Shown: positions 17,371 to 25,658, counted from the stretch's first letter. The stretch is 64,000 nucleotides of DNA from Lachnospiraceae bacterium (GCA_021201665.1 JAJQEO010000023.1:1-64000); one strand, 5' to 3'. Notes: generated by a model from the letters alone, not told the origin. A program made the numbers and translations.

Positions 17371-18401
17371 TTCAGAAACTGATTGCAGGCATTAAAAAGA
17401 CGAACGCGCCGGTTGTGGTAGGACTTGATCCTATGCTCAGCTACATTCCGGAATCAATTACAAAGGCAGCCTTTGCGGAATATGGCGAGACGCTGGAGGG
17501 AGCTGCTGAAGCAATCTGGCAGTATAATAAGAAAATCATCGACGCAGTATATGATCTGATTCCGGCTGTGAAACCCCAGATTGCCATGTATGAGCAGTTC
17601 GGGATCCCGGGACTGGTCGTGTTTAAAAAGACGGTGGACTACTGTCACGCAAAGGATCTGGTGGTGATTGGCGATGTAAAACGCGGCGATATCGGTTCCA
17701 CATCTGCCGCGTACGCAACAGCACATCTGGGACATGTACAGGTGGGAAGCCAGATGCTGACTCCGTTCGGCGAGGATTTCGCAACGGTGAATCCCTATCT
17801 TGGCACGGATGGTATCAAGCCGTTTCTCGAAGTCTGCCGGGAGGAGAAAAAGGGAATTTTTGTGCTGGTAAAGACATCCAATCCTTCCAGCGGAGAATTC
17901 CAGGACAGGCTGCTCACTCAAGAGGAGCCGCTCAATCAGGACAGTCTGCTCACGGCTCCATCCGGGGCAGAAGCCGTCGGGGACAGCAATTTTTCCAGAA
18001 CAAAGGATTCCTGCAAACCGCTGTATGAAGTGGTTGGTGAAAAGGTCGCCGAATGGGCGGATTCCTGTATGGGCGACGACTACAGCTATGTCGGAGCGGT
18101 AGTGGGTGCAACCTACCCGGAGATGGGCAGAATTCTGCGCCGCATCATGCCGAAGTCCTTTATCCTGGTTCCCGGATACGGCGCTCAGGGAGGCAAAGCT
18201 AAGGATCTGGCGCCTTATTTTAATGAAGACGGTCTTGGCGCGATCGTCAATTCCTCACGCGGAATTATCGCCGCGTACAAACAGGAAAAGTATGCGTCCT
18301 TCGGTGCGGATCATTTTGCAGAAGCAAGCCGCGCCGCTGTTGTGGATATGATTGAAGACATTAATTCAGTGATTAGAGAACGTCTGAATTTACGCCTGTA
18401 G
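17367..18401 (+). CDS. pyrF: Orotidine 5'-phosphate decarboxylase, with internal insertion
   Basis: PyrF converts OMP to UMP, the last step of de novo pyrimidine synthesis. The catalytic DVKRGD (residues 103-108, Lys105) identifies the longer PyrF subfamily, with PQIAMYEQFG upstream and LVPGYGAQGG, NSSRGI near the C-terminus. The 344-residue chain exceeds the usual ~270-310 because residues ~180-216 are a low-complexity segment containing a 36-base direct repeat (CAGGACAG.CTGCTCAC at ~17900 and ~17937). The start is coupled (ATGA) to the glycosyltransferase stop, with GGGAGG upstream. Confidence 0.95.
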   Translation: MIQKLIAGIKKTNAPVVVGLDPMLSYIPESITKAAFAEYGETLEGAAEAIWQYNKKIIDAVYDLIPAVKPQIAMYEQFGIPGLVVFKKTVDYCHAKDLVVIGDVKRGDIGSTSAAYATAHLGHVQVGSQMLTPFGEDFATVNPYLGTDGIKPFLEVCREEKKGIFVLVKTSNPSSGEFQDRLLTQEEPLNQDSLLTAPSGAEAVGDSNFSRTKDSCKPLYEVVGEKVAEWADSCMGDDYSYVGAVVGATYPEMGRILRRIMPKSFILVPGYGAQGGKAKDLAPYFNEDGLGAIVNSSRGIIAAYKQEKYASFGADHFAEASRAAVVDMIEDINSVIRERLNLRL

Positions 18402-18418
18402 AGGCAGTAAATTCGATG

Positions 18419-18495
18419 TAACTGTGAAGGTACTGCCCAGTTGCGATTCGATGACGGAGCAGGAAGCTCACTGGTTTTAGATAATGGTCAGTTCG
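18419..18495 (+). repeat. Dispersed repeat (AACTGTGAAGGTACTG family) before pyrK
   Basis: TAACTGTGAAGGTACTG followed by CCCAGTTGCG and then TTTTAGATAATGGTCAGTTCG. It shares both halves with the tandem array before mreB, at a similar distance from the next start codon. Confidence 0.75.
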
Positions 18496-18516
18496 CATAA
18501 AAAACGGGAGAGTACA

Positions 18517-19506
18517 ATGGCAGAGAAAGCGATGATTCGGGCTAAGATTTTTTCACAAGAAAAGATAGCCTCTCAGATATACAGCATGTGGCTTGAGGCC
18601 GGGGCGATTGCGGAAAGGGCAATTCCAGGACAGTTTGTCTCAGTGTACAGCAACGATTCAGGCCGTCTGCTGCCTCGTCCGATCAGTATCTGCGAAACAG
18701 AACCCGCGAGAGGCGCACTGCGGCTGGTATACAGAGTTGTGGGGAAAGGCACTGCGGAATTTGCCGGATATCAGTCCGGCGATACGCTTGATATCCTGGG
18801 ACCGCTCGGCAATGGATTTCCGCTGGAACGTTGTCCGGAAGGGAAGACTGCATTTCTGATCGGCGGAGGGATCGGCTTGCCTCCGATGGTTGAGCTTTCC
18901 AAAAGGCTGCGGGGGCATGCGCTGATCGTTGCAGGATACCGCGACGAACTTTTCCTGACGGAGGAACTGGCGGAAAACGGGGAACTGTACCTTTCAGCGG
19001 AGGATGTATCCTTAGTGCGTCGGCTCTCTTCAGCACAGAATGCTTCATCAGCAAAAAATGCGTATTTAATGCGCCAGGCCTCATTGGCGGTGGATACCGC
19101 ATTGGCTCAGGGTGGTTCATTGGCAGGGGATACCGCATCGGTTCAGGGTGATTCTTTGACTCAGCAGGCTGCCCTGACGAAAAAGACTGAGGCAGTCTCT
19201 TTCTCAGGCGCGCCATGTTCGCGAATTACGCATGGAAATGTACTGGATTGCATCCGTGAAAACAATCTTCACGCGGATGTGATCTATGCCTGCGGACCGA
19301 CACCGATGCTGCGGGCGTTGAAAGCTTACGCACAGGAAAATGAAATTGAGTGCTGGCTTTCGCTGGAGCAGCGCATGGCCTGCGGGATCGGAGCCTGTCT
19401 GGGCTGCGTCTGCGAGTCAACAGCAGTGGACACCCACTCACAGGTGAGAAACAAGCGTGTCTGTAAAGAAGGTCCGGTCTTTGCCGCGGAGGATGTAATT
19501 CTCTGA
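18517..19506 (+). CDS. pyrK: Dihydroorotate dehydrogenase B, electron-transfer subunit PyrK
   Basis: PyrK carries FAD and a [2Fe-2S] cluster and passes electrons from PyrD to NAD+. The FAD motif RPISI is at ~54-58, the nucleotide-binding GGGIGLPPM at ~116, and the cluster cysteines Cys289, Cys294, Cys297 and Cys316 (CGIGACLGC). The ATG at 18517 has GGGAG 6 bases upstream; the frame is open to 18484. About 60 residues (~169-231) are a low-complexity insertion with a 12-residue tandem repeat (SLAVDTALAQGG / SLAGDTASVQGD) that most PyrK proteins (~260 residues) lack. pyrD follows after 197 bases. Confidence 0.95.
   Translation: MAEKAMIRAKIFSQEKIASQIYSMWLEAGAIAERAIPGQFVSVYSNDSGRLLPRPISICETEPARGALRLVYRVVGKGTAEFAGYQSGDTLDILGPLGNGFPLERCPEGKTAFLIGGGIGLPPMVELSKRLRGHALIVAGYRDELFLTEELAENGELYLSAEDVSLVRRLSSAQNASSAKNAYLMRQASLAVDTALAQGGSLAGDTASVQGDSLTQQAALTKKTEAVSFSGAPCSRITHGNVLDCIRENNLHADVIYACGPTPMLRALKAYAQENEIECWLSLEQRMACGIGACLGCVCESTAVDTHSQVRNKRVCKEGPVFAAEDVIL
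19080..19155 (+). repeat. 36-bp tandem repeat inside pyrK
   Basis: Two copies of a 36-base unit built on GGATACCGCAT.GG.TCAG encode the 12-residue repeat in the PyrK insertion. The unit is a multiple of three, so copy-number change would keep the frame. Confidence 0.85.
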
Positions 19507-19661
19507 CATATACCAGGATAGCTGCCGGATGACAAATGCGTGCTGAACTGCCAGATGCAGGATAATCAGAAGCGAGCAGAGAAGCTTTCCGTAATGAATA
19601 AGCTTATCATCAGCCATGCAGCGCAGAGCTTAAAAAAACTCAGCATTTTTTAAGGCGCAAA

Positions 19662-19682
19662 GTAAAACGACTTACGTCGTTT
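19662..19682. repeat. Short palindrome, copy 2 of an inverted pair
   Basis: TAAAACGACTTACGTCGTTTA, the exact reverse complement of 11012-11032, lies 21 bases before the pyrD start. The rest of 19507-19660 shows nothing recognised. Confidence 0.8.
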
Positions 19683-19703
19683 ACTATATATGGAGAATAT
19701 ACA

Positions 19704-20612
19704 ATGCTCAATACAAAGGTATCAATTGCAGGAATAGAATTAAAAAATCCGGTGATGACCGCGTCAGGCACTTTTGGCTCCGGAATGGAGTACGGTGAAT
19801 TCGTTGACCTGTCCCGTCTGGGAGCGGTTGTGACGAAGGGCGTGGCGAATGTCCCCTGGCCGGGCAATCCCACGCCGCGCGTGGCGGAAATCCGCGGCGG
19901 GATGATGAACGCGATCGGCCTGCAGAACCCGGGCATTGAGACCTTCTGCGCCAGGGATCTGCCCTTTCTGGAACAGTTCGATACGGCAGTGGTTGTCAAT
20001 GTCTGCGGTCATACGACAGAAGAGTACCTGGAGGTAGTGGAACGTCTTTCTGATGAGAGCACGGCCGACCTGCTGGAAATTAATATTTCCTGCCCGAATG
20101 TAAAATGCGGCGGAATCTCCTTCGGTCAGAATCCGGATTCCGTCGAAGCGATCACCCGTGAAATCAAAAAACATGCCAGACAGCCTGTCATCATGAAGCT
20201 CAGTCCCAATGTAACGGATATTACCGAGCTGGCCCGCGCGGCGGAAGCCGGCGGCGCGGACGCGATCTCCATGATTAACACGCTGACCGGTATGAAGATT
20301 GATATCAACCGGCGCACTTTCGCCCTGGCCAACCAGACCGGGGGAGTTTCCGGTCCCGCCATTCATCCGGTAGCGGTACGCATGGTTTATCTGAGCGCAC
20401 AGACCGTCAGGATCCCGATCATCGGTATGGGAGGAATCACCTGCGCCGAAGACGCCCTGGAATTCATCCTGGCAGGAGCGACCGCCGTCGCTGTCGGCAC
20501 TGCAAACTTCCGCAATCCACATGCCACAATTGACATTATAGAAGGCATCGAGGCTTATATGCGCGCTCAGAAGGTGGAAGATATCCGTAGTCTGATTGGA
20601 GCAGTACGGTGA
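19704..20612 (+). CDS. pyrD: Dihydroorotate dehydrogenase B, catalytic subunit PyrD
   Basis: Class 1B enzyme that oxidises dihydroorotate to orotate using FMN, paired with PyrK. The 302-residue length is normal. NPVMTASGTFG near the N-terminus, the active-site loop NISCPNVKCGG with Cys130 as catalytic base (Cys is diagnostic of class 1), and the FMN phosphate site GMGGI and AVGTANF near the C-terminus are all present. No insertion is seen in this gene, unlike pyrF and pyrK. TGGAGA precedes the ATG by 7 bases. Confidence 0.98.
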   Translation: MLNTKVSIAGIELKNPVMTASGTFGSGMEYGEFVDLSRLGAVVTKGVANVPWPGNPTPRVAEIRGGMMNAIGLQNPGIETFCARDLPFLEQFDTAVVVNVCGHTTEEYLEVVERLSDESTADLLEINISCPNVKCGGISFGQNPDSVEAITREIKKHARQPVIMKLSPNVTDITELARAAEAGGADAISMINTLTGMKIDINRRTFALANQTGGVSGPAIHPVAVRMVYLSAQTVRIPIIGMGGITCAEDALEFILAGATAVAVGTANFRNPHATIDIIEGIEAYMRAQKVEDIRSLIGAVR

Positions 20613-20751
20613 GAATTTACTGCGAGGATAAGGATACGATGAAAGACTGCTTGCGGTTCCATAAATTCTTTTTACCGGGAATCATTTCAGGAGCTTACAA
20701 ACATTCTCCTGAGCAAAATGAAAATGAATTGTACAAGATAATCTGCTTTAC

Positions 20752-20769
20752 TTGCCTGTCGACAGGCAA
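20752..20769. repeat. Perfect 18-bp palindrome
   Basis: TTGCCTGTCGACAGGCAA is a perfect palindrome with no loop in the 326-base spacer between pyrD and spoIIR. It could be a dimeric repressor site or part of a hairpin. Nothing else is recognised between 20613 and 20890. Confidence 0.6.
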
Positions 20770-20897
20770 ATTCAGCAGACCATCAAGTTAATAAGCAGCG
20801 CGCAATGAAGACAAATGCAAAGTCTATGCTTGCCTGATTGATGGTTGAATGCTGGAATAAAATGGAAAGAATTGCCAGAAACCTGAATAACGAATAA

Positions 20898-20940
20898 AAA
20901 ATGGGCAATACTCCCTGACGGAAGGGAGGAAGCCCATTTT
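20898..20940 (+). promoter_or_regulatory. Hairpin that encloses the spoIIR ribosome site
   Basis: An outer stem AAAATGGGC (20898-20906) with GCCCATTTT (20932-20940) encloses an inner stem CTCCCT (20911-20916) with AGGGAG (20923-20928). The ribosome site GGGAGGA (20924-20930) and the first bases of the TTG start fall inside. The structure resembles a terminator, but its position means it could mask translation of spoIIR. Confidence 0.65.
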
Positions 20941-21811
20941 GTTTATCTTCCGATTAAAGAAGGCAGAGACAATACCACAAACCATCCGATCCGGCCAGCC
21001 AGAAAATCGATCTGTAGTTCAGCCAGAAAACCGATCTGCAATTCAGTCGAAAAATCGACCTGCAATTTCGTACGTTTCCATTTTCCGGCACAACCATAGC
21101 CTGTATCATAAATATAGATTTATCATAAAAATACTTTTTTACCTGCTGCTGGCCATTTTTCTCAACCTGTCGGCCATCGCCATCCACCGTGCGTCCCTGC
21201 AGCAGGGAATCGCAGAAGAGGTTCTGCGCTTTCATATCCTCGCAAACAGCGACAGCGAAGAAGACCAGAATGTAAAATACCAGGTACGGGACGCCGTGCT
21301 CGAGTGGATGTCGAATGAACTGCATGATAAGCCTGAGGCAGCAAATACTCAGGGACTGCAAACTAAGCTGTCATCTGTTTCGCAACAGGACATGACTGCT
21401 CTTCCAGAACAGGCAATTTTGACAGACCATGAAGCGATTCTGCAGTTTCTGTCAGAAAACCTGCCGCAGATAGAAGCTGTCGCAAATACCATTCTGAACG
21501 AGCAGGGGATGTCCTATCAGGCAATCGCAGAGATCACCTGGAGCTATTTCCCGGACCGCACCTACGGCGAATACACCTTCCCGGCCGGTTGGTACCAGAC
21601 CCTGCGCATACGCCTCGGCACGGCAAAAGGACAGAACTGGTGGTGTCTCCTCTACCCGGCACTCTGCTTCTCAGACTGCCTTCACGCCAGCTTTACAGAG
21701 GACGGCCAGACTCAGCTGCAGGAAACCCTCACCGCTGAAGAATACCAGACCCTCCTACAGAATCCGTCCCAATGGAAAATCACCTTTCGCTGGGCAGACT
21801 TCTTATTTTGA
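20939..21811 (+). CDS. spoIIR: Stage II sporulation protein R (SpoIIR)
   Basis: SpoIIR is the forespore signal that triggers SpoIIGA to process pro-sigma-E in the mother cell. Identification rests on VLRFHILANSDSEEDQ, KYQVRDAVL and the C-terminal WWCLLYPALCF, all SpoIIR hallmarks. A membrane segment lies at ~61-83 before the extracellular domain. The N-terminal ~50 residues carry three copies of an 8-residue repeat (QPENRSVV, QPENRSAI, QSKNRPAI) not expected in the family. No ATG fits, so the TTG at 20939 with GGGAGGA upstream is the likely start. The 3' end overlaps the convergent typA by 9 bases. Confidence 0.93.
   Translation: MFIFRLKKAETIPQTIRSGQPENRSVVQPENRSAIQSKNRPAISYVSIFRHNHSLYHKYRFIIKILFYLLLAIFLNLSAIAIHRASLQQGIAEEVLRFHILANSDSEEDQNVKYQVRDAVLEWMSNELHDKPEAANTQGLQTKLSSVSQQDMTALPEQAILTDHEAILQFLSENLPQIEAVANTILNEQGMSYQAIAEITWSYFPDRTYGEYTFPAGWYQTLRIRLGTAKGQNWWCLLYPALCFSDCLHASFTEDGQTQLQETLTAEEYQTLLQNPSQWKITFRWADFLF
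20980..21065 (+). repeat. 24-bp tandem repeat at the spoIIR 5' end
   Basis: Three imperfect copies of a 24-base unit around CAGCCAGAAAATCGATCTG encode an 8-residue repeat ahead of the transmembrane segment. Confidence 0.85.
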
Positions 21812-23629
21812 ACGGAAGCCGGCCCTTTTCCTGAGCGTCGGATCCAGTATCTTCTTGCGGATCCGCAGACTCTTAGGCGTCACCTCGAGCAGCTCGTCCG
21901 TATCAATAAATTCCAGCGCCTGCTCCAGACTTAAGATCTTCGGCGGTGTCAGCTTCAGCGCCTCGTCCGAGCCGGAGGCGCGCGTATTCGTCAGATGCTT
22001 GGTCTTGCAGACATTCAGCTCGATGTCCTCTGGCTTCGCACTTTGTCCGATGACCATGCCTGAATAAACCTTTTCTCCCGGTCCAATAAAAAGAGTGCCG
22101 CGGTCCTGTGCGTTGAAAAGGCCGTAAGCGACTGACTCACCGCTCTCGAACGCGATCAGAGACCCCAGGTTGCGGTAGGTCAGGTCTCCCTTGTACGGAC
22201 CGTAACCGTCAAAAATAGTATTCATGATACCGTTTCCCTTTGTATCTGTCAGGAATTCCCCGCGATAGCCGATCAGACCGCGGGACGGGATGGAAAACTC
22301 CAGCCGCGCATAACCTCCCTGTCCGACACTCATGCCCTGCAATTCCCCTTTTCTGAGGCTGAGCTTCTGGATGACCGTGCCGGAAAATTCCTCCGGGACA
22401 TCAATGTAGCAAAGCTCCATCGGCTCCAGCTTTTTGCCCCGCTCGTCTGTCTTGTAAATAACCTCCGCCTTGCTGACCGCGAACTCATAGCCCTCGCGGC
22501 GCATGGTCTCGATCAGGATGGACAGGTGAAGCTCCCCGCGTCCGGATACCTTGAAGGTATCCGTGTCCTGCGTATCCTCAACCCGAAGGCTGACATCCGT
22601 GTTCAGCTCACGGTAGAGCCGGTCCCGGATATGTCGGGAGGTGACAAATTTGCCTTCCTGTCCGGCAAGCGGGCTGTCGTTGACGATGAAATTCATGGAG
22701 ATCGTCGGCTCCGAGATTTTCTGGAATGGAATCGGATCCGGCGCATCCGGCGCACAGATCGTATCGCCGATGTGCAGATCCGAAATGCCGGAAATCGCCA
22801 CAATCGAGCCGATCGTCGCGGAGCGGATCTCTACTTTATTTAAAGCGTCAAATTCGTAAAGCTTGCTGATTTTGACCTTGTGCTGCTTGGAAGGATCATG
22901 ATGGTTGACAATTACCACATCCTGATTTACGGAAATCGACCCGCGGTCCACCTTTCCCACGCCGATACGGCCGACATACTCATTATAATCAATGGTGCTG
23001 ATCAGCACCTGGGTCGGCCCGTTTTCATCACCCTCTGGGGCCGGGATGTAATTTACGATCGTTTCAAAAAGTGGCTGCATATTGCTGCCGGGAGTTCTGG
23101 CATCCAGACTGGCATAGCCTCCCTTTGCAGAAGCATAGACAAACGGGCATTCCAGCTGCTCATCGGATGCATCCAGCTCGAGAAACAGCTCCAGCACCTC
23201 GTCCACCACCTCCTCCGGGCGGGCCTCCGGGCGGTCGATTTTATTTATGCAGACAATGACCGGAAGATCCAGATCCAATGCGTTGCGCAGGACAAACTTG
23301 GTCTGCGGCATCGGCCCTTCAAACGCGTCGACCACAAGGATGACACCGTTGACCATTTTCAGCACTCGTTCCACCTCTCCGCCGAAATCCGCGTGACCGG
23401 GGGTGTCTATGATATTAATCTTCGTATTTTTATAGGTGACAGCCGTATTTTTGGAAAGGATCGTGATTCCTCGCTCGCGCTCGAGGTCATTGGAGTCCAT
23501 AATGCGCTCCGTGATCTCCTGGTTCTGCCGGAACACGCCGCTCTGCTTGAGCAGCTCGTCCACCAGCGTGGTCTTTCCGTGGTCTACATGCGCGATAATC
23601 GCGATATTTCTGACATCTTCTCTTACCAT
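21803..23629 (-). CDS. typA: Translational GTPase TypA/BipA
   Basis: Ribosome-binding GTPase of the EF-G family that aids 50S assembly and growth under stress or cold. The ATG at 23629 (MVREDVRNIAIIAHVDHGKT) has AGGAGAG 8 bases upstream and yields 608 residues, the standard length. G1 AHVDHGKTT, G3 DTPGHADFGGEV and G4 NKIDR are evident, followed by the EF-G-like domains and the TypA-specific C-terminus (NTIFDGYGPYKGDL). It is transcribed leftward alone between spoIIR and the OB-fold gene. Confidence 0.98.
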   Translation of the reverse strand: MVREDVRNIAIIAHVDHGKTTLVDELLKQSGVFRQNQEITERIMDSNDLERERGITILSKNTAVTYKNTKINIIDTPGHADFGGEVERVLKMVNGVILVVDAFEGPMPQTKFVLRNALDLDLPVIVCINKIDRPEARPEEVVDEVLELFLELDASDEQLECPFVYASAKGGYASLDARTPGSNMQPLFETIVNYIPAPEGDENGPTQVLISTIDYNEYVGRIGVGKVDRGSISVNQDVVIVNHHDPSKQHKVKISKLYEFDALNKVEIRSATIGSIVAISGISDLHIGDTICAPDAPDPIPFQKISEPTISMNFIVNDSPLAGQEGKFVTSRHIRDRLYRELNTDVSLRVEDTQDTDTFKVSGRGELHLSILIETMRREGYEFAVSKAEVIYKTDERGKKLEPMELCYIDVPEEFSGTVIQKLSLRKGELQGMSVGQGGYARLEFSIPSRGLIGYRGEFLTDTKGNGIMNTIFDGYGPYKGDLTYRNLGSLIAFESGESVAYGLFNAQDRGTLFIGPGEKVYSGMVIGQSAKPEDIELNVCKTKHLTNTRASGSDEALKLTPPKILSLEQALEFIDTDELLEVTPKSLRIRKKILDPTLRKRAGFRSK

Positions 23630-23799
23630 ATTTTTTTCTCTCCTGATAGATTGTTTCTCTCCGTTTCGCACCTTTGCAAGTTTATCACAAATTTGCCAGA
23701 ATACAAGGGCGATCAAAAAAATCATTTAAAAATTCCCATTAAAAATCTCATTTACAAAAGAAATGAAGTTCTATTTTCCTTCTCCTGTGAATAAATATG

Positions 23800-23990
23800 A
23801 ATTATGAGAAGAAAACCGCTTCTCATAATGCTCCAGAATCTGGCGATTCTGTCGCTAACTTATCGGGTGAGAGTACGCAAGCGTCCTCTCCTTCCGATAA
23901 GTTAAATTACTCGCAGCAAAAACAGCTGCTCGTTAACTTACGAAGTTCGCTCCCGCAAGCGCGGCGAACTTCTTGTAAGTTAAATTATGG
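23800..23990. repeat. Cluster of four hairpins before the OB-fold gene
   Basis: Successive inverted repeats: GAGAAG...CTTCTC (~23804), CCAGAATC...GATTCTG (~23832), TTAACTTATCGG family arms TAACTTATCGG and CCGATAAGTTA (~23857-23905) enclosing GAGAG...CTCTC, and TTAACTTACGAAGTTCGC with GCGAACTTCTTGTAAGTTAA (~23935-23985). The last two share the TTAACTTA ends and the GCAAGCG loop, so they are related copies. One frame is open throughout (23797-24045) but I do not consider it a gene. Confidence 0.7.
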
Positions 23991-24041
23991 TAAACGAAAT
24001 CCCAGTGTTTACTTTATACGAAGGAAGGGAGAAGCTTTGAC

Positions 24042-24668
24042 ATGACAGATAAGATCATTGAAAACAATCAGGTATCCATCATGGGGAAAATCATTTCCGG
24101 ATTTTCTTTCAGCCACGAGGTGTTCGGGGAGGGATTTTACATGGTGGATGTATCCGTGAGGAGGCTCAGCGATTCAACTGATATCATCCCGGTGATGATC
24201 TCCGAACGGCTGATGGATGTCACACAGGAATACGAGGGATCCTACATACAGGTTTTTGGACAGTTCCGCTCGTACAACCGACACGAGGAGAAAAGAAACA
24301 GGCTGGTGCTTTCTGTATTTGCCAGGGAGGTCAGCTTTGTGGAGGATGACAGTGATAAAATCAAAAGTAATCAGATTTTTCTGGACGGCTATATCTGCAA
24401 AACGCCGGTCTACCGGAGAACGCCGCTGGGCAGAGAGATTGCGGATATGCTTCTTGCGGTAAACCGTCCCTATGGAAAGTCTGATTACATTCCATGCATC
24501 TGCTGGGGGAGAAATGCCCGCTTCGCTTCGGGGTTCGAGGTCGGGCATCACGTGCAGGTGTGGGGACGCATACAGAGCAGGGAGTATGTGAAAAAGATTG
24601 ATGAGGACACTGCAATGCGCCGCGTCGCTTATGAAGTATCTGTAAGCAAGCTGGAATACCTGGAGTAG
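24042..24668 (+). CDS. Double OB-fold, SSB-like protein
   Basis: The 208-residue protein appears to hold two OB-fold units: residues ~8-95 (NQVSIMGKIISGF ... GSYIQVFGQFRSY ... REVSFV) and ~107-205 (NQIFLDGYICKTPVYRRTP ... YIPCICWGRNAR ... HHVQVWGRIQSREY). The second half follows the single-stranded DNA-binding protein pattern. Clostridial genomes often carry such duplicated SSB-like proteins beside the true ssb. A role in DNA binding is inferred. A GGAAGGGAGAAG ribosome site precedes the ATG. It is a single gene; a palindrome cluster forms its leader. Confidence 0.75.
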   Translation: MTDKIIENNQVSIMGKIISGFSFSHEVFGEGFYMVDVSVRRLSDSTDIIPVMISERLMDVTQEYEGSYIQVFGQFRSYNRHEEKRNRLVLSVFAREVSFVEDDSDKIKSNQIFLDGYICKTPVYRRTPLGREIADMLLAVNRPYGKSDYIPCICWGRNARFASGFEVGHHVQVWGRIQSREYVKKIDEDTAMRRVAYEVSVSKLEYLE

Positions 24669-24903
24669 TAACTGCGCCGCAGTTTCACCAGTGTCATGCG
24701 TTTTATGCCCAGGTTTTCGCAGGAAGCATTACTGTTTTTGCCCGGCTTGCTTTTCAGAGAAAGGTGTAGTAGAATGAGATAAATTTCGGGAGACGCTTAG
24801 TTCTGGAGAGACATTTGCAGAATGAACACAGGAAGTCCGCGACAGGTGACGGCTCTGCTTCCGACAGCAGAAATTTCGCAGACGTGAACCAGGAGGAAAA
24901 CTT

Positions 24904-25407
24904 ATGAGTGATCGCAAGGTACATATCTATTGTGGAAGCGGAGCGGGAAAGACCTCGGCCGCGCTGGGAAAAGGAATCCGCGAAGCGAGTATGGGGAAAA
25001 GCGTGATCGTGATTCAGTTTCTGAAGGAAAAGTACACGGACAGAACCGCTGAATATTACAAAAGGCTGGAGCCGGAGCTGAGAATGTTCCGCTTTCAGAA
25101 GTTTCCGGAAAACTATGAGAGCCTTTCGGAACGTGAGCGCGAGGATGAATGCAGGAATATTAAAAATGGCCTCAATTTCGCCCGAAAGGTCCTGGTGACG
25201 GGAGAATGTGATGTTCTGATACTGGACGAAATCCTGGGTCTGACGGACCGGGGCATCGTGCCGACAGAAGAACTGCGCGGACTGATTGATTCGGTTGGAG
25301 AAGGCATGGAGCTGTATCTGACTGGTACCAGCCTTTGTAGGGAATTATGGCCCTGTGTCGATGAAGTGACGGAAATGACCACACCGTATCTGTCGTCAGT
25401 GAAATGA
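24904..25407 (+). CDS. cobO: Corrinoid adenosyltransferase (CobO/BtuR family)
   Basis: Transfers the adenosyl group of ATP to cob(I)alamin or cobyrinic acid diamide. The P-loop GSGAGKTSAALG (residues ~11-22), VIVIQFLK, and the DVLILDEILGLTDRG segment near 101 identify the CobO/CobA family; 167 residues is normal. An AGGAGG-like site lies just upstream. It is not in a cobalamin cluster here, so salvage of imported corrinoids is more likely than de novo synthesis, as an inference. I found no convincing cobalamin riboswitch in 24669-24903. Confidence 0.88.
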   Translation: MSDRKVHIYCGSGAGKTSAALGKGIREASMGKSVIVIQFLKEKYTDRTAEYYKRLEPELRMFRFQKFPENYESLSEREREDECRNIKNGLNFARKVLVTGECDVLILDEILGLTDRGIVPTEELRGLIDSVGEGMELYLTGTSLCRELWPCVDEVTEMTTPYLSSVK

Positions 25408-25483
25408 CAAATGGTATTTTATGGTGCCTGTGCAGAAAAAATGACTGAGAAGCAATGACTGAAAGGCAATAACTGAGAAGCCT

Positions 25484-25516
25484 GAAAAAGAAACGGGAGA
25501 AGCCCGTTTCTTTTTC
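25484..25516. terminator. Bidirectional rho-independent terminator after cobO
   Basis: GAAAAAGAAACGGG and CCCGTTTCTTTTTC form a 14-bp stem with a 5-base loop; A and T tracts allow use from either side. Confidence 0.92.
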
Positions 25517-25530
25517 AATTGCAATGAGCC

Positions 25531-25613
25531 CGGCGAGGGATATCCCATGCGAAGCGTGGGATGCCACCCGGCGAGGGATATCCCATGCGAAGCGTGGGAT
25601 GCCACCCGGCGAG
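25531..25613. repeat. 38-bp palindromic unit, 2.2 tandem copies
   Basis: Each unit starts CGGCGAGGGATA and contains the hairpin TCCCATGC-GAA-GCGTGGGA. Related hairpins with a GAAG loop occur singly at ~40155 and twice at ~41797-41855, so this is a dispersed palindromic family. It sits between the cobO terminator and the HD-GYP promoter. Confidence 0.85.
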
Positions 25614-25658
25614 GGGGCAAAAGGCGAGAAAATCAGGCAAGAAAGAACCAAAAAAAGA

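Noticed and set aside
20609-20791. 60-codon frame after pyrD with a GTG start
   Set aside because: No family resemblance, it crosses the 18-bp palindrome, and it has no clear ribosome site.
20820-20890. Sigma-F promoter for spoIIR
   Set aside because: A GGAAAGAAT-like -10 exists but no acceptable -35 at the right distance.
23797-24045. 82-codon frame before the OB-fold gene
   Set aside because: The frame is made mostly of inverted-repeat DNA and has no ribosome site; kept only as a finding.
24669-24903. Cobalamin riboswitch before cobO
   Set aside because: No B12 box or matching conserved segments could be found.
25531-25613. CRISPR array
   Set aside because: Units are directly adjacent, self-complementary and lack spacers; no cas genes. 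The same holds for the arrays at 7.1 kb and 36 kb.
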